Positions 7,294 to 14,744 of a DNA stretch of 24,048 nucleotides are shown here, in pieces. The notes under the pieces are model-generated. The model ran no database searches. It was not told the origin of the DNA and saw only the letters and a program-made list of their open reading frames with translations. Every line of letters begins with the position of its first letter. Position 1 is the first letter of the stretch. Source of the DNA: a virus; the IMG/VR virus record IMGVR_UViG_3300044629_000391, positions 1-24,048 of that record. One strand, 5' to 3'. The position numbers and the translations under genes were made by a program.

Positions 7294-9851
7294 TAGCGCT
7301 TAAGTCCAGGTTTGTATGGAAGAGCTACTTCTAACTCATATCCAGTGATGGCTATATTTTTCTGATCTTCTGCATTCCTTAAAATAACGCGAAGCGAGAT
7401 ACAGCGACCATTTGAAAGCTTATGCTTTAGGCCAGAAGTAGATGGGTCTCCGTAGACGCTTCCATATTCAGACTGACCGTATCCACCTGATCCAAACTGA
7501 ATCGAACAGACTGAAATAGGAGCGTCAGCGGTAAAGTCTTTCTCCGTCTCAATCCCTAGCAAAAACTCGTTATCCAGTGATTCTGAACTAAAGACCTTAA
7601 TGCGCTGAAAGTTTTTAAGCACTCCAGTCTCACCCAAGAACTCCCACGGACTCTTGTAGAAACACTCAATAGGCTTGTCATGGTCTTGATAGTCTAAGTA
7701 AGTGCCAGAGTTTTGAAACCGATACAGATAGGCTTGAACGTCTACGCCAGCCCCAGATGGATCAGCGTCTCTACGCTCAATAAACAGGATCTCTTGATCT
7801 TCCTCTGAAAGCGTCATCCCGCCAGTAGCGTCAATCTTCGACCACTTTACCCAAGCGTCGCGAGTGTAGTCATAAACAATGGTTACGCTGTTCTCGTTAG
7901 AGAAGCGCTGACCAGATAGCTCAGACTCAGCCGGGATGAATACTATGTACTTTTCCCGCTTACGGTCATTTAACCCGATTGCTCGCTTTGGCCTCAACGT
8001 CTGCTCATCTGTCAGACCAAAGCTGTTAAAGAGAGGGTCAATACGGCTGTTAAGCTCTGAATCTTTTGCTTCCCCAAGACCACGCGGAATAGTCGCTCCG
8101 GTCATTACCCTTGGACCATTTAGAGACAGAAAGCATATTTTGCCCCGTACATCCTGAATAGACGCATGAGATGCGCAGCCAATATCTTGAGTAATGACAT
8201 CGACCCGAAATGATTGGTTTGGAATGTCTCCAGTAACCGCATGGATAGCTCTCGTCTGAAAGACAAGAAACAGGTCATTTGACGGATGCAGTCCGCTGAT
8301 AATGTCGCCCTGGAGGTTAGTAACCGTGAACTGGTTTCTAACCAGCGGGAAATACTCCGGGTTCTCTACGTCAGAAAAGCTGACTTGATTAGGATTACTA
8401 ATGTTTCCAGCCGTAACCATGAGGGTCTGATAGGCTGAAATATACTTTCCTGCTACTGGCGGACTCCGGTCCGTAGCAAGCTCCAAGAACTGCAGAAAGA
8501 GCGAGCTGTCAGCCGTGTTATCTGTATAATTCTGAGTGGCTGCAAAAGAGTTGTTAGGTATCTCGACAAGCTCAAACCAAAGGGTAGGGCTGACGGTAGT
8601 GTTCTTGTTTCTGAGGATCTTGATTCTCAGATTATTTGAAATGACAGCGTTGTCAGAAACAGTAACCGCAGCGCCAGCAATGGAAACGCTAGTGGCGTTA
8701 ACTCCGGTAACTTGCCTTTCTACATACGATGCAGAAACCGCATCATAAAAGTAGGCTGTATCTCCAGCCTTCATCGTGTGGCTTCCGCCGGAGCCGTTAT
8801 CTACCGTGATGGTAGTAACTAGCGTCTGAGCGCCAGCGACAATAGCGCAGTTAGTATTAAACCCGCTCCCAGCCTGAATGTTTGAAACGGTTACAGTCGC
8901 TGGATTAGTCCCTGGATCGACATAGGCATACTCTGGAGAGTCAAAAGTATTGCCTTCTGTGAAATTACCGTTCGCGTCCACTTGGATAAATTGCGAGCGC
9001 CAGACATAGACTTCAGTAGTACCAGCCGTTCCGGTTACAGTAGTTGAAAAAGTACCAGTTGACCCATCGCTAGCAGGAGGAAGGCCAGCACGGTAAAGAT
9101 TCTGTCCATCATATTTCAAAATGGGATCGTAACCGTTTGAGAAGTAAATGCAGTTCTGAAGCTGAACTGAGGTTACGTTCTCAAAGTTCATCTCGTTTTT
9201 ATTCGTTTCAGACCCGTCAAGTGGACCGCTTTTTCCAGTTTGAGCGCTGGTGTTAAGTCCAGTCCAGTAAGCAGCGTTAGTCGTTACCGTTTGACCGATC
9301 AAGCTAGCTAGTGGAACGGCTTTCAAGAAGGCTGCTGGAGTGCTAGATGATCCAGAAACAGTAGCAGAAAAGTTACCCCCGGCAATACCGTCAATAGCAG
9401 TCTCCAATGCACCGACAGTAACCGGGGATACCTCATCCCGTCCCAAACCTAATCCTAGATTGAGAACGGTAGACGTGCCTTCATCAATGCGGCATCGGTA
9501 TTGTCCAGTCGCCACATCAAAGAAGATTTCAATCTGAGCGACCGGATTCGCTCCAGAATATGTAATCGTGATGACCGACTCTACAAGCTTCTGGATAGTG
9601 TTAGATGCGCCAAGAACCTCTTGCTGCTCTACACCGTTTGAATCAACCCGGTTATAGGTGAAGATACCAAACTTAGCACCAGGCTCAGAATGAGGTTGAA
9701 ACCCAGTTCGCTTTTCAATGGTACCAGTCGGAGTAAACTGAATGTTATCTACATCAGTCGCTCTCTGTTCTGGGAACTCTAGGTCATTCGACCGAAGATC
9801 GAAGCCGAAGAAGTTCTGATACCGTTTAGCGAACTGATATTGGACACCCAT
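7293..9851 (-). CDS. Tail nozzle / tail tubular protein B-like
   Basis: An 852-residue beta-rich protein. The N-terminus (YQNFFGFDLRSNDLEFP, then RATDVDNIQFTPTGTIEKRTG) matches the way podovirus nozzle proteins begin, with a 'which parameters, then rigged-up data' style segment ending in KR.G. The middle has many short strands with SNGYDPILKYDGQNLYRAGLP, and the C-terminal half has DRSPPVAGKYISAYQ, HPSNDLFLVFQTRAIHAVTGD, DIGCASHASIQDVRGKI and YTRDAWVKWSKID. These recall T7 gp12-type nozzles and related proteins that close the tail and dock fibres. It is preceded by the adaptor gene with a TAATG overlap, the same adaptor-nozzle order as in T7 (genes 11 and 12). Confidence 0.7.
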   Translation of the reverse strand: MGVQYQFAKRYQNFFGFDLRSNDLEFPEQRATDVDNIQFTPTGTIEKRTGFQPHSEPGAKFGIFTYNRVDSNGVEQQEVLGASNTIQKLVESVITITYSGANPVAQIEIFFDVATGQYRCRIDEGTSTVLNLGLGLGRDEVSPVTVGALETAIDGIAGGNFSATVSGSSSTPAAFLKAVPLASLIGQTVTTNAAYWTGLNTSAQTGKSGPLDGSETNKNEMNFENVTSVQLQNCIYFSNGYDPILKYDGQNLYRAGLPPASDGSTGTFSTTVTGTAGTTEVYVWRSQFIQVDANGNFTEGNTFDSPEYAYVDPGTNPATVTVSNIQAGSGFNTNCAIVAGAQTLVTTITVDNGSGGSHTMKAGDTAYFYDAVSASYVERQVTGVNATSVSIAGAAVTVSDNAVISNNLRIKILRNKNTTVSPTLWFELVEIPNNSFAATQNYTDNTADSSLFLQFLELATDRSPPVAGKYISAYQTLMVTAGNISNPNQVSFSDVENPEYFPLVRNQFTVTNLQGDIISGLHPSNDLFLVFQTRAIHAVTGDIPNQSFRVDVITQDIGCASHASIQDVRGKICFLSLNGPRVMTGATIPRGLGEAKDSELNSRIDPLFNSFGLTDEQTLRPKRAIGLNDRKREKYIVFIPAESELSGQRFSNENSVTIVYDYTRDAWVKWSKIDATGGMTLSEEDQEILFIERRDADPSGAGVDVQAYLYRFQNSGTYLDYQDHDKPIECFYKSPWEFLGETGVLKNFQRIKVFSSESLDNEFLLGIETEKDFTADAPISVCSIQFGSGGYGQSEYGSVYGDPSTSGLKHKLSNGRCISLRVILRNAEDQKNIAITGYELEVALPYKPGLKR

Positions 9852-10792
9852 TAGAAGCTATCCCATCCAAGATATTGACCATCCAAAACCGGAACGTAGT
9901 CAGGATCGTTGTCAGGTTCGGCAAACGCCGTCTGAAGTGTCGTTTGAACCTTGAGCAATACCTGACCAAGAGCATCGGCATCAGTCGAAGAGTCGCGCAT
10001 CAAGATTCTGGTATTAGTGTATTCTAGGAGATACTTTTCGCAAAGGTCTGGAAGCTCTGAAAAGTTAGATGAGAACGTCCCTCTACAGACCGCATCTCCA
10101 GCTTCAATGGTCTCTCCGTCTTCATAAACGAAGCCAGCGTCAACCGTTACAACCCCAGTCGAGCTGATTGCGCTAATCGGAATGCCCTGCATCTTAATCT
10201 GACCGTTTTTGTCTAGAATAGTGATGAAGTTTTCTTCCAGAAGAGCAGCGGTATCCATTAAAACAGCGTCATCCAAGACCAGGCTTGTAATCGTCTTGGC
10301 TCCGGTATCCAGAGTAACCGACTCAACAGTAGCGCGTTGAACGTCTAGCTTAGGGATAGAGCGCTGATAAGTAACTCTAATCTTGCTGCCAGAGCTTTGG
10401 GGCTTAGGCTGAAGCAAAATCTGAGTGCCATTACGGATATAGAAGCTCGGGTCCGTCTGGATGCCAGATAAGCGCTCTTTAATAGACCCCTTTTTAAGTG
10501 GGTAGTAATTCTGAGCATTCCCGCTTTGAGTAAACTCGATCGCATCAATCCGAGTGCCCATGAATACGTCTGAAGGGATTGAGTAACCCTCTTGCCCAGC
10601 AGTCAGACTGATTTCCTTAATCTTCATCAAGATATGAGGAAATGAGCTGTTCAAGATGGTATGGATTTCCTCCTGACCATCATTGAAATACTGGATAAAC
10701 TCTTCATCTTGAATGCCAGCCGTCTCAGTGTATTCTTGGTTCTCTGTTGCGCGACGGCTCGCCAGAATCAGAGTTTCCAGCTTTCTAGCCAT
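9851..10792 (-). CDS. Head-tail adaptor / tail tubular protein A-like
   Basis: A 313-residue protein. The N-terminal third is helical (QDEEFIQYFNDGQEEIHTIL), followed by a beta part with QEGYSIPSDVFMGTRIDAIEF and YYPLKKGSIKERL. This combination of a helical bundle and a YS(I/L)P.D shoulder recalls podovirus adaptors, which bind the portal and hold the nozzle. An inserted beta region (about residues 155-235) makes it longer than the T7 gp11 adaptor (about 196 residues). The C-terminus is helical (LPDLCEKYLLEYTNTRIL) and ends with acidic, aromatic residues. The gene immediately precedes the nozzle gene. The assignment rests on pattern and order, not on a search. Confidence 0.6.
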   Translation of the reverse strand: MARKLETLILASRRATENQEYTETAGIQDEEFIQYFNDGQEEIHTILNSSFPHILMKIKEISLTAGQEGYSIPSDVFMGTRIDAIEFTQSGNAQNYYPLKKGSIKERLSGIQTDPSFYIRNGTQILLQPKPQSSGSKIRVTYQRSIPKLDVQRATVESVTLDTGAKTITSLVLDDAVLMDTAALLEENFITILDKNGQIKMQGIPISAISSTGVVTVDAGFVYEDGETIEAGDAVCRGTFSSNFSELPDLCEKYLLEYTNTRILMRDSSTDADALGQVLLKVQTTLQTAFAEPDNDPDYVPVLDGQYLGWDSF

Positions 10793-10795
10793 TGG

Positions 10796-11059
10796 TTACC
10801 CCTTCATCTTATTTTTCATGCGGGCAACGATGATAGCCACTTTGTTTTTATCGACTGGCTTTTTCATAGGAGCTTCTTCTTCATCTCCCATCGGCTCTTC
10901 ATATTCGCCGCCTTCTTCTTCTCCAGCCTTCTCGCCTTCCATTTCATCTTCAAACTCAGCAAGCGACATGCCCAAAGCTCCGAGCGCTTCCATAAGCATC
11001 TCGTAATGCTGCTTAGCCGCTTCCATCTTGCCTTTACCGTGCATTTCCATAGGTTCCAT
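10796..11059 (-). CDS. Small acidic protein of unknown function
   Basis: An 87-residue protein. The middle is strongly acidic (FEDEMEGEKAGEEEGGEYEE), flanked by a Met/Lys-rich helical N-terminus (KMEAAKQHYEMLMEALGALG) and a basic C-terminus (KNKVAIIVARMKNKMKG). A clear AAGGAG site lies 5 bases before ATG 11059. The gene is three bases upstream of the adaptor gene, so it is part of the late operon. I do not recognise the family. Highly acidic phage proteins can be DNA mimics, scaffold-like or minor capsid proteins; nothing here separates those options. Confidence 0.55.
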   Translation of the reverse strand: MEPMEMHGKGKMEAAKQHYEMLMEALGALGMSLAEFEDEMEGEKAGEEEGGEYEEPMGDEEEAPMKKPVDKNKVAIIVARMKNKMKG

Positions 11060-11068
11060 AAACTCTCC

Positions 11069-11449
11069 TTATTTGATTGCTGCGCGATAGCTTGCAATAA
11101 GCCCACTCAGCGGACCAGTCATTCCAGCCGACTGCTCTGCAAAGGCTTTGTTAAGACCAGTAGCAGTAACTCCAGCCTTCTGGCTTGCAAGGTCTCTTTT
11201 AGATTTCTCGGTTGTCGCTTGAGCCTTCAGAAGACCAGTAGCCAGTGTGGATGCAGCTCCGATCCCAGCCGCTCCAAGATCTCCCATCGAAGCATCCCCA
11301 GAAGCGCCTAAAGAGGGTCCAGCGCCATCAGCGAACTGAGAACCGATCTCTGGCATGGTTAGTTCAGCACTTGCTGGAGCGAATCCGCCAAGGAGCTTTT
11401 GATCTTCTGCTGACAGACCTTGCATGTAGTCTTTAAAGTTAAGCGCCAT
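11069..11449 (-). CDS. Small Ala/Gly-rich virion-module protein
   Basis: A 126-residue protein rich in Ala, Gly and Ser. The start at ATG 11449 gives a better spacing to GGTG than the ATG at 11455, though the latter makes an ATGA overlap with the previous stop. The N-terminus (MALNFKDYMQGLSAEDQKLL) is helical. The C-terminal 63 residues (GAASTLATGLLKAQATTEKS... to ...GLIASYRAAIK) resemble the upstream neighbour's last 63 residues in composition and in their ending (LI.[AS]YR..[MI].K). Function unknown; a minor or internal virion role is inferred from location. Confidence 0.5.
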   Translation of the reverse strand: MALNFKDYMQGLSAEDQKLLGGFAPASAELTMPEIGSQFADGAGPSLGASGDASMGDLGAAGIGAASTLATGLLKAQATTEKSKRDLASQKAGVTATGLNKAFAEQSAGMTGPLSGLIASYRAAIK

Positions 11450-11451
11450 AA

Positions 11452-11673
11452 TCATTTCACCATGGTCGAACGATAGGCATTGATAAGGTCTTGAAGCGAA
11501 TTCTGCTTTGCCTGTTGAACTTGTGAGTGCCTTGACTGCGTCATTTCATAAACGCCTTTAGCGCCTTCTGCTGCGGTAGCTTTTTTCTCTGCTGCACTTT
11601 GAGCAGATTGCCCAAAAAGCCCAGAGAGAAGCTGGCTTCCACCGAAGATTGCTGCCATCGTAATCGGGTCCAT
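11452..11673 (-). CDS. Small virion-module protein, possible paralogue of its downstream neighbour
   Basis: A 73-residue protein with a glycine-containing hydrophobic start (MDPITMAAIFGGSQLLSGLF), an Ala/Gln-rich helical middle and a C-terminus of QDLINAYRSTMVK. ATG 11673 is preceded by AAGGAG with 5 bases spacing. The M(D)P.T.....G...L.G start is typical of small phage internal or neck proteins, but I cannot name a family. The last residues resemble the end of the next gene's product (LIASYRAAIK). The gene sits just after the fibre cluster and ahead of the adaptor. Confidence 0.5.
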   Translation of the reverse strand: MDPITMAAIFGGSQLLSGLFGQSAQSAAEKKATAAEGAKGVYEMTQSRHSQVQQAKQNSLQDLINAYRSTMVK

Positions 11674-11682
11674 GGATACTCC

Positions 11683-12210
11683 TTAGCTAAAGTTTAGCTG
11701 CCAATCTGAATAATATACAGCACCAGTGTAATAAAGACTAACACCGTCAACAGCGCCTGAAGACTCCGTCCAGATAGGCTCTTGAGCTTGAGGCCATTTT
11801 ACTGCTGCTGGCCAGGTAAAGGTCAACGCCGTGGCTGGATTGATAAAGAAAAGCTTATACTCTGCACCGGCTTGAGCATTAGCAAAACTAACCGTAAGCG
11901 TGCCGGTTGCTGCCTGAAGATTAATGACGTGTATATTTCCAAGATCAAAATCAACAGTAACCGACTGATTGACTCCAGTTACTGTAATCAATGAGGCTTG
12001 GGTTAGCGCAATGTTTGGAGCAAGCTTATCACTCGTAACGCTATCAGAAGCCAGGCCAGCGGTATCAATTTGATTACCTTGACCGCCTCCAGAATGATCG
12101 TGACTAGAGATTTTATTCCAAGCGCCAGTCAATACTTGCTGGCCCCAGTTTCTTGTCCCAGAAGTGGGGACCGTAAGCGTAAGACCTAGATTGATTGTCG
12201 TATATCCCAC
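11683..12210 (-). CDS. Short tail-fibre-like protein with HDHSGGG motif
   Basis: A 175-residue protein starting at GTG 12210 with a strong AGGAGG site 5 bases upstream. The N-terminus is LTLTVPTSGTRNWGQQVL, then AWNKISSHDHSGGGQG. The HDHSGGGQG motif and LTVPT..T.NWG.....W pattern are widespread in phage fibre and virion-attached proteins. A linker (SDSVTSDKLAPNIALTQ) leads to a C-terminal beta domain (INLQAATGTLTVSFANAQAG, FTWPAAVKWP, YYTGAVYYSDWQLNFS) that resembles a receptor- or partner-binding beta-sandwich. It probably trimerises and attaches to the tail. It follows the chaperone-like gene with 13 bases between them. Confidence 0.6.
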   Translation of the reverse strand: MGYTTINLGLTLTVPTSGTRNWGQQVLTGAWNKISSHDHSGGGQGNQIDTAGLASDSVTSDKLAPNIALTQASLITVTGVNQSVTVDFDLGNIHVINLQAATGTLTVSFANAQAGAEYKLFFINPATALTFTWPAAVKWPQAQEPIWTESSGAVDGVSLYYTGAVYYSDWQLNFS

Positions 12211-12223
12211 GATCCCCTCCTAG

Positions 12224-12628
12224 TTAGCGTACCACTTTAGCGCGGGCTTCAGCGCGCAATGTTTTGATCTCAGCAGGACATGGCACACCTGCGTCCACTT
12301 CCCGGATGATAAGCCAGTCAGTCGATGCAAGGTAGGCCAGAGCCTCAGCGTTGATAGCCTCTTGTGCAACCTGCGCCGTGATGTCCTCGATCTCGACAGT
12401 ATACTCGGCTTTGAGCTTCACCCACTTCTGGGAGACGCCCTCTGAACCGGAGCGCATCTCTTCTTCGAGAACGTCAGCGTCGTCGTATGCTTCAGCCATC
12501 GGCTCGTCTTTATGGAGCACCCAGCGTTCGGGCTTGCCGAAGCAAGGCTCGTAATGAGCCTCATCGGCAAAGTCCGAAGTCCAAGAGTTTGTAATGATTC
12601 CGTTTTTTCTAACGCTATATTTGATCAT
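12224..12628 (-). CDS. Tail-fibre assembly chaperone-like protein
   Basis: A 134-residue protein. The C-terminal part (AYLASTDWLIIREVDAGVPC, then PAEIKTLRAEAR) matches the segment L.STDW..IR..D.G.P.P.E....RA..R that recurs in phage fibre-assembly chaperone-like proteins. The N-terminal part holds a short beta-like opening (MIKYSVRKNGIITNSW) and an acidic middle (EAYDDADVLEEEMRSGSEG). Its location directly downstream of the large fibre gene fits a chaperone for that fibre's trimerisation. The ribosome site GGGGAA lies about 7 bases upstream of ATG 12628. Chaperone function is inferred. Confidence 0.55.
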   Translation of the reverse strand: MIKYSVRKNGIITNSWTSDFADEAHYEPCFGKPERWVLHKDEPMAEAYDDADVLEEEMRSGSEGVSQKWVKLKAEYTVEIEDITAQVAQEAINAEALAYLASTDWLIIREVDAGVPCPAEIKTLRAEARAKVVR

Positions 12629-12630
12629 GT

Positions 12631-14724
12631 TTAATTCCCCACGCGAACGATGCTTACAAAGTTAAATCTTCCATCGTTTAACATGCCAACTGGCGATACA
12701 CTTGAGTGAGATGCGCCAAATCTTATAACTTGACCGGCTACCAAAGATGCCACCGCGCTAAAACTTGCCGGTTCAATAGTTCCTGCTGTTTCTGCATATG
12801 TCTGATCAAGGGAGTAATAATTCGCAGGATCATCTACTGAAAACCCAAATCTCCATTGGATTGAGGTATCGTTGGCAGCCCCATTCCCATTTATTAAATA
12901 CTTTCCTGAAACAGGAATTGTATAGGTACCAGCAGAGGAGTTATATGACTTATGCGTATCAATAGATGTCACCGCATGAGTGATAGCCTTCATTGCATCC
13001 AGAGATCCATTTGCCACTGTTGACGTTGATCCGTATGCCGCAAATGCAACCGTCTCACTCGCCGCGATAGTGGCTGGGCCGGATGTCCTTGCGATGCTCA
13101 GATAGTTATCAGCAGCAGCAGTGTAAGCAGGAGTTGTAAGATTGGTTCGTGACCTTGCTGTGATAACATCCCCGGCATTGCAGAATACACGCTTTGTCGT
13201 TGATATTGCACTGTCACCAGCCCCAGAAACGTAACGGTAGGTCTGCCCCCTGTTTACAGAACCGACCCAGATCTCAACAGCCAAAAATCCAGCTGCAACA
13301 GTATGAGTTATTCCGTATCCAGCGGAGACGTCATAAAATCCTGTGACCTGAACCGTGTAAGATCCAGCACTATATGCCGCGTTCGTGTCGTAATAGGTTC
13401 TGGCTGTTGAGTAGTTGATTATGTTTGAGGACGTGTTGAGCGTCCCGGTTGGAGCCGTAGAACCTGCAGCGCTTGATCCAATTTCCAAAGCAACCACCCT
13501 CGTATCGGTGTCGTTGCTCATGGAAACGGAGGATGAGAGGCCGACTACTGGAATCCTGAAGTTAATCCCAATAGTGTGACCAGATGCCACAGTTACCGTT
13601 GGAGTGTAGAAAACAATAGAGGAACTTCCTGTAACTCCTGTTGCATAATATACAACACCTGTTTGCAGCGCTCCGGAACCGGTGTTTCTATAAAGTCCAT
13701 CACCGCAAGCGGTTCTAATTCCTGTAGATGGTTCCTTATTTACGTCAATCACCACTCCCGGCGGAAGTGCAATTGTCACTTCGTTCACGCTACCAGCACC
13801 ACTAAACGTGAGATCGGCCTGATAATCGTAGGAGTCTCCCACTCTTCTATAAAGTGCAGAAGTTACAACAACTGTTGCAGCACTTGTGGCTGTCATTCCA
13901 GAAACAGACTGCCAATCCGTTACAGGGCTTCCGTACACGACCTTTTGCGGCCCGAGCTGGAAATCATCCACCTTAAGCGTCGTCGCTGCTGCTTCGCTGT
14001 TAATGCAGACCAGAACGATCCGGTAGGCAGAAGACTCGGTAGCAGTCGTCTGGAACGTACCCGATGCGAGTCCTACGCCCGATCCTTGAACAAGGTTGTA
14101 TACCCCGGCAGGTTGAATCCAGCTCACCACGGTGTCAGGGGTGCCGGTCGTGACTTCTGCAATGTAGACTGCCCAAGTGTTTGCAGTCGTGCCTGAGAAG
14201 TCCATGTTGGTCGTGATAGCCTCATACGCGAATGACCAGCCCATGACCTTCGCGACATCCTCGCGATCAATCGTGAACTCTTTAGAAACAAGGCAGTTAC
14301 CAGCCGTGAAAGCCGATGCGCCCTGAATAAGAAGCGAGTTAGCGCCTTCGAGCGGGCTTGAGCTAGAGGTTGCGATCGTGTGTCCTGCATCAGCAGCACC
14401 GATGTTACCGGTAGGAATGAAGCTAGACAGGGATACCTTCTGCATCGACCAGCTAGTGGTAGCGCCACCGTCGAAGTCAGGATTCTTAATGTAGTTCTTG
14501 CCACCAGTGCCAGCTCCGACTTCAACCCAGTTAGTCGTCGAACCTGCATCGAGCTTGCGGTAAATAGTCCCGCTCGTCGTGTTGAGGAGCAGAGAACCCG
14601 GTTCTGCGCTGACGGCAGAGGTCTGTGGGTTAGTAGTAGAGCTGATGATGTCAGCCCCACCGTTAAGTGAGAGCGTCCCTTTCAGCGTTTTGACTTTTGA
14701 TCCTGAGAAAATCGTTGCTGGCAT
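12631..14724 (-). CDS. Large tail fibre / receptor-binding protein with C1q-like modules
   Basis: A 697-residue protein rich in Ser, Thr, Gly and Ala. The N-terminus has LSLNGGADIISSTTNPQTS and LLLNTTSGTIYRKLDAGST, a common fibre opening. GGKNYIKNPDFDGGATTSW begins a galactose-binding/CBM-like beta domain (about residues 74-260). A second beta domain follows at about 270-420. Two C-terminal modules with AYSAGSYTVQVTGFYDVSAG (about 452-550) and GTYTIPVSGKYLINGNGA (about 570-697) resemble C1q/TNF-like trimeric heads. This suggests adhesion to a surface glycan or protein. AGGAG lies 9 bases before ATG 14724. No catalytic motif is visible. The host receptor cannot be deduced. Confidence 0.65.
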   Translation of the reverse strand: MPATIFSGSKVKTLKGTLSLNGGADIISSTTNPQTSAVSAEPGSLLLNTTSGTIYRKLDAGSTTNWVEVGAGTGGKNYIKNPDFDGGATTSWSMQKVSLSSFIPTGNIGAADAGHTIATSSSSPLEGANSLLIQGASAFTAGNCLVSKEFTIDREDVAKVMGWSFAYEAITTNMDFSGTTANTWAVYIAEVTTGTPDTVVSWIQPAGVYNLVQGSGVGLASGTFQTTATESSAYRIVLVCINSEAAATTLKVDDFQLGPQKVVYGSPVTDWQSVSGMTATSAATVVVTSALYRRVGDSYDYQADLTFSGAGSVNEVTIALPPGVVIDVNKEPSTGIRTACGDGLYRNTGSGALQTGVVYYATGVTGSSSIVFYTPTVTVASGHTIGINFRIPVVGLSSSVSMSNDTDTRVVALEIGSSAAGSTAPTGTLNTSSNIINYSTARTYYDTNAAYSAGSYTVQVTGFYDVSAGYGITHTVAAGFLAVEIWVGSVNRGQTYRYVSGAGDSAISTTKRVFCNAGDVITARSRTNLTTPAYTAAADNYLSIARTSGPATIAASETVAFAAYGSTSTVANGSLDAMKAITHAVTSIDTHKSYNSSAGTYTIPVSGKYLINGNGAANDTSIQWRFGFSVDDPANYYSLDQTYAETAGTIEPASFSAVASLVAGQVIRFGASHSSVSPVGMLNDGRFNFVSIVRVGN

Positions 14725-14744
14725 TTAAGTAGTCTCCTAGTTCA

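Noticed and set aside
10661-11311. Plus-strand 216-residue open frame rich in Phe/Ser/His
   Set aside because: It spans the antisense of the adaptor start, the acidic protein and the next gene, all of which have proper ribosome sites and operon spacing; composition is that of an antisense frame.
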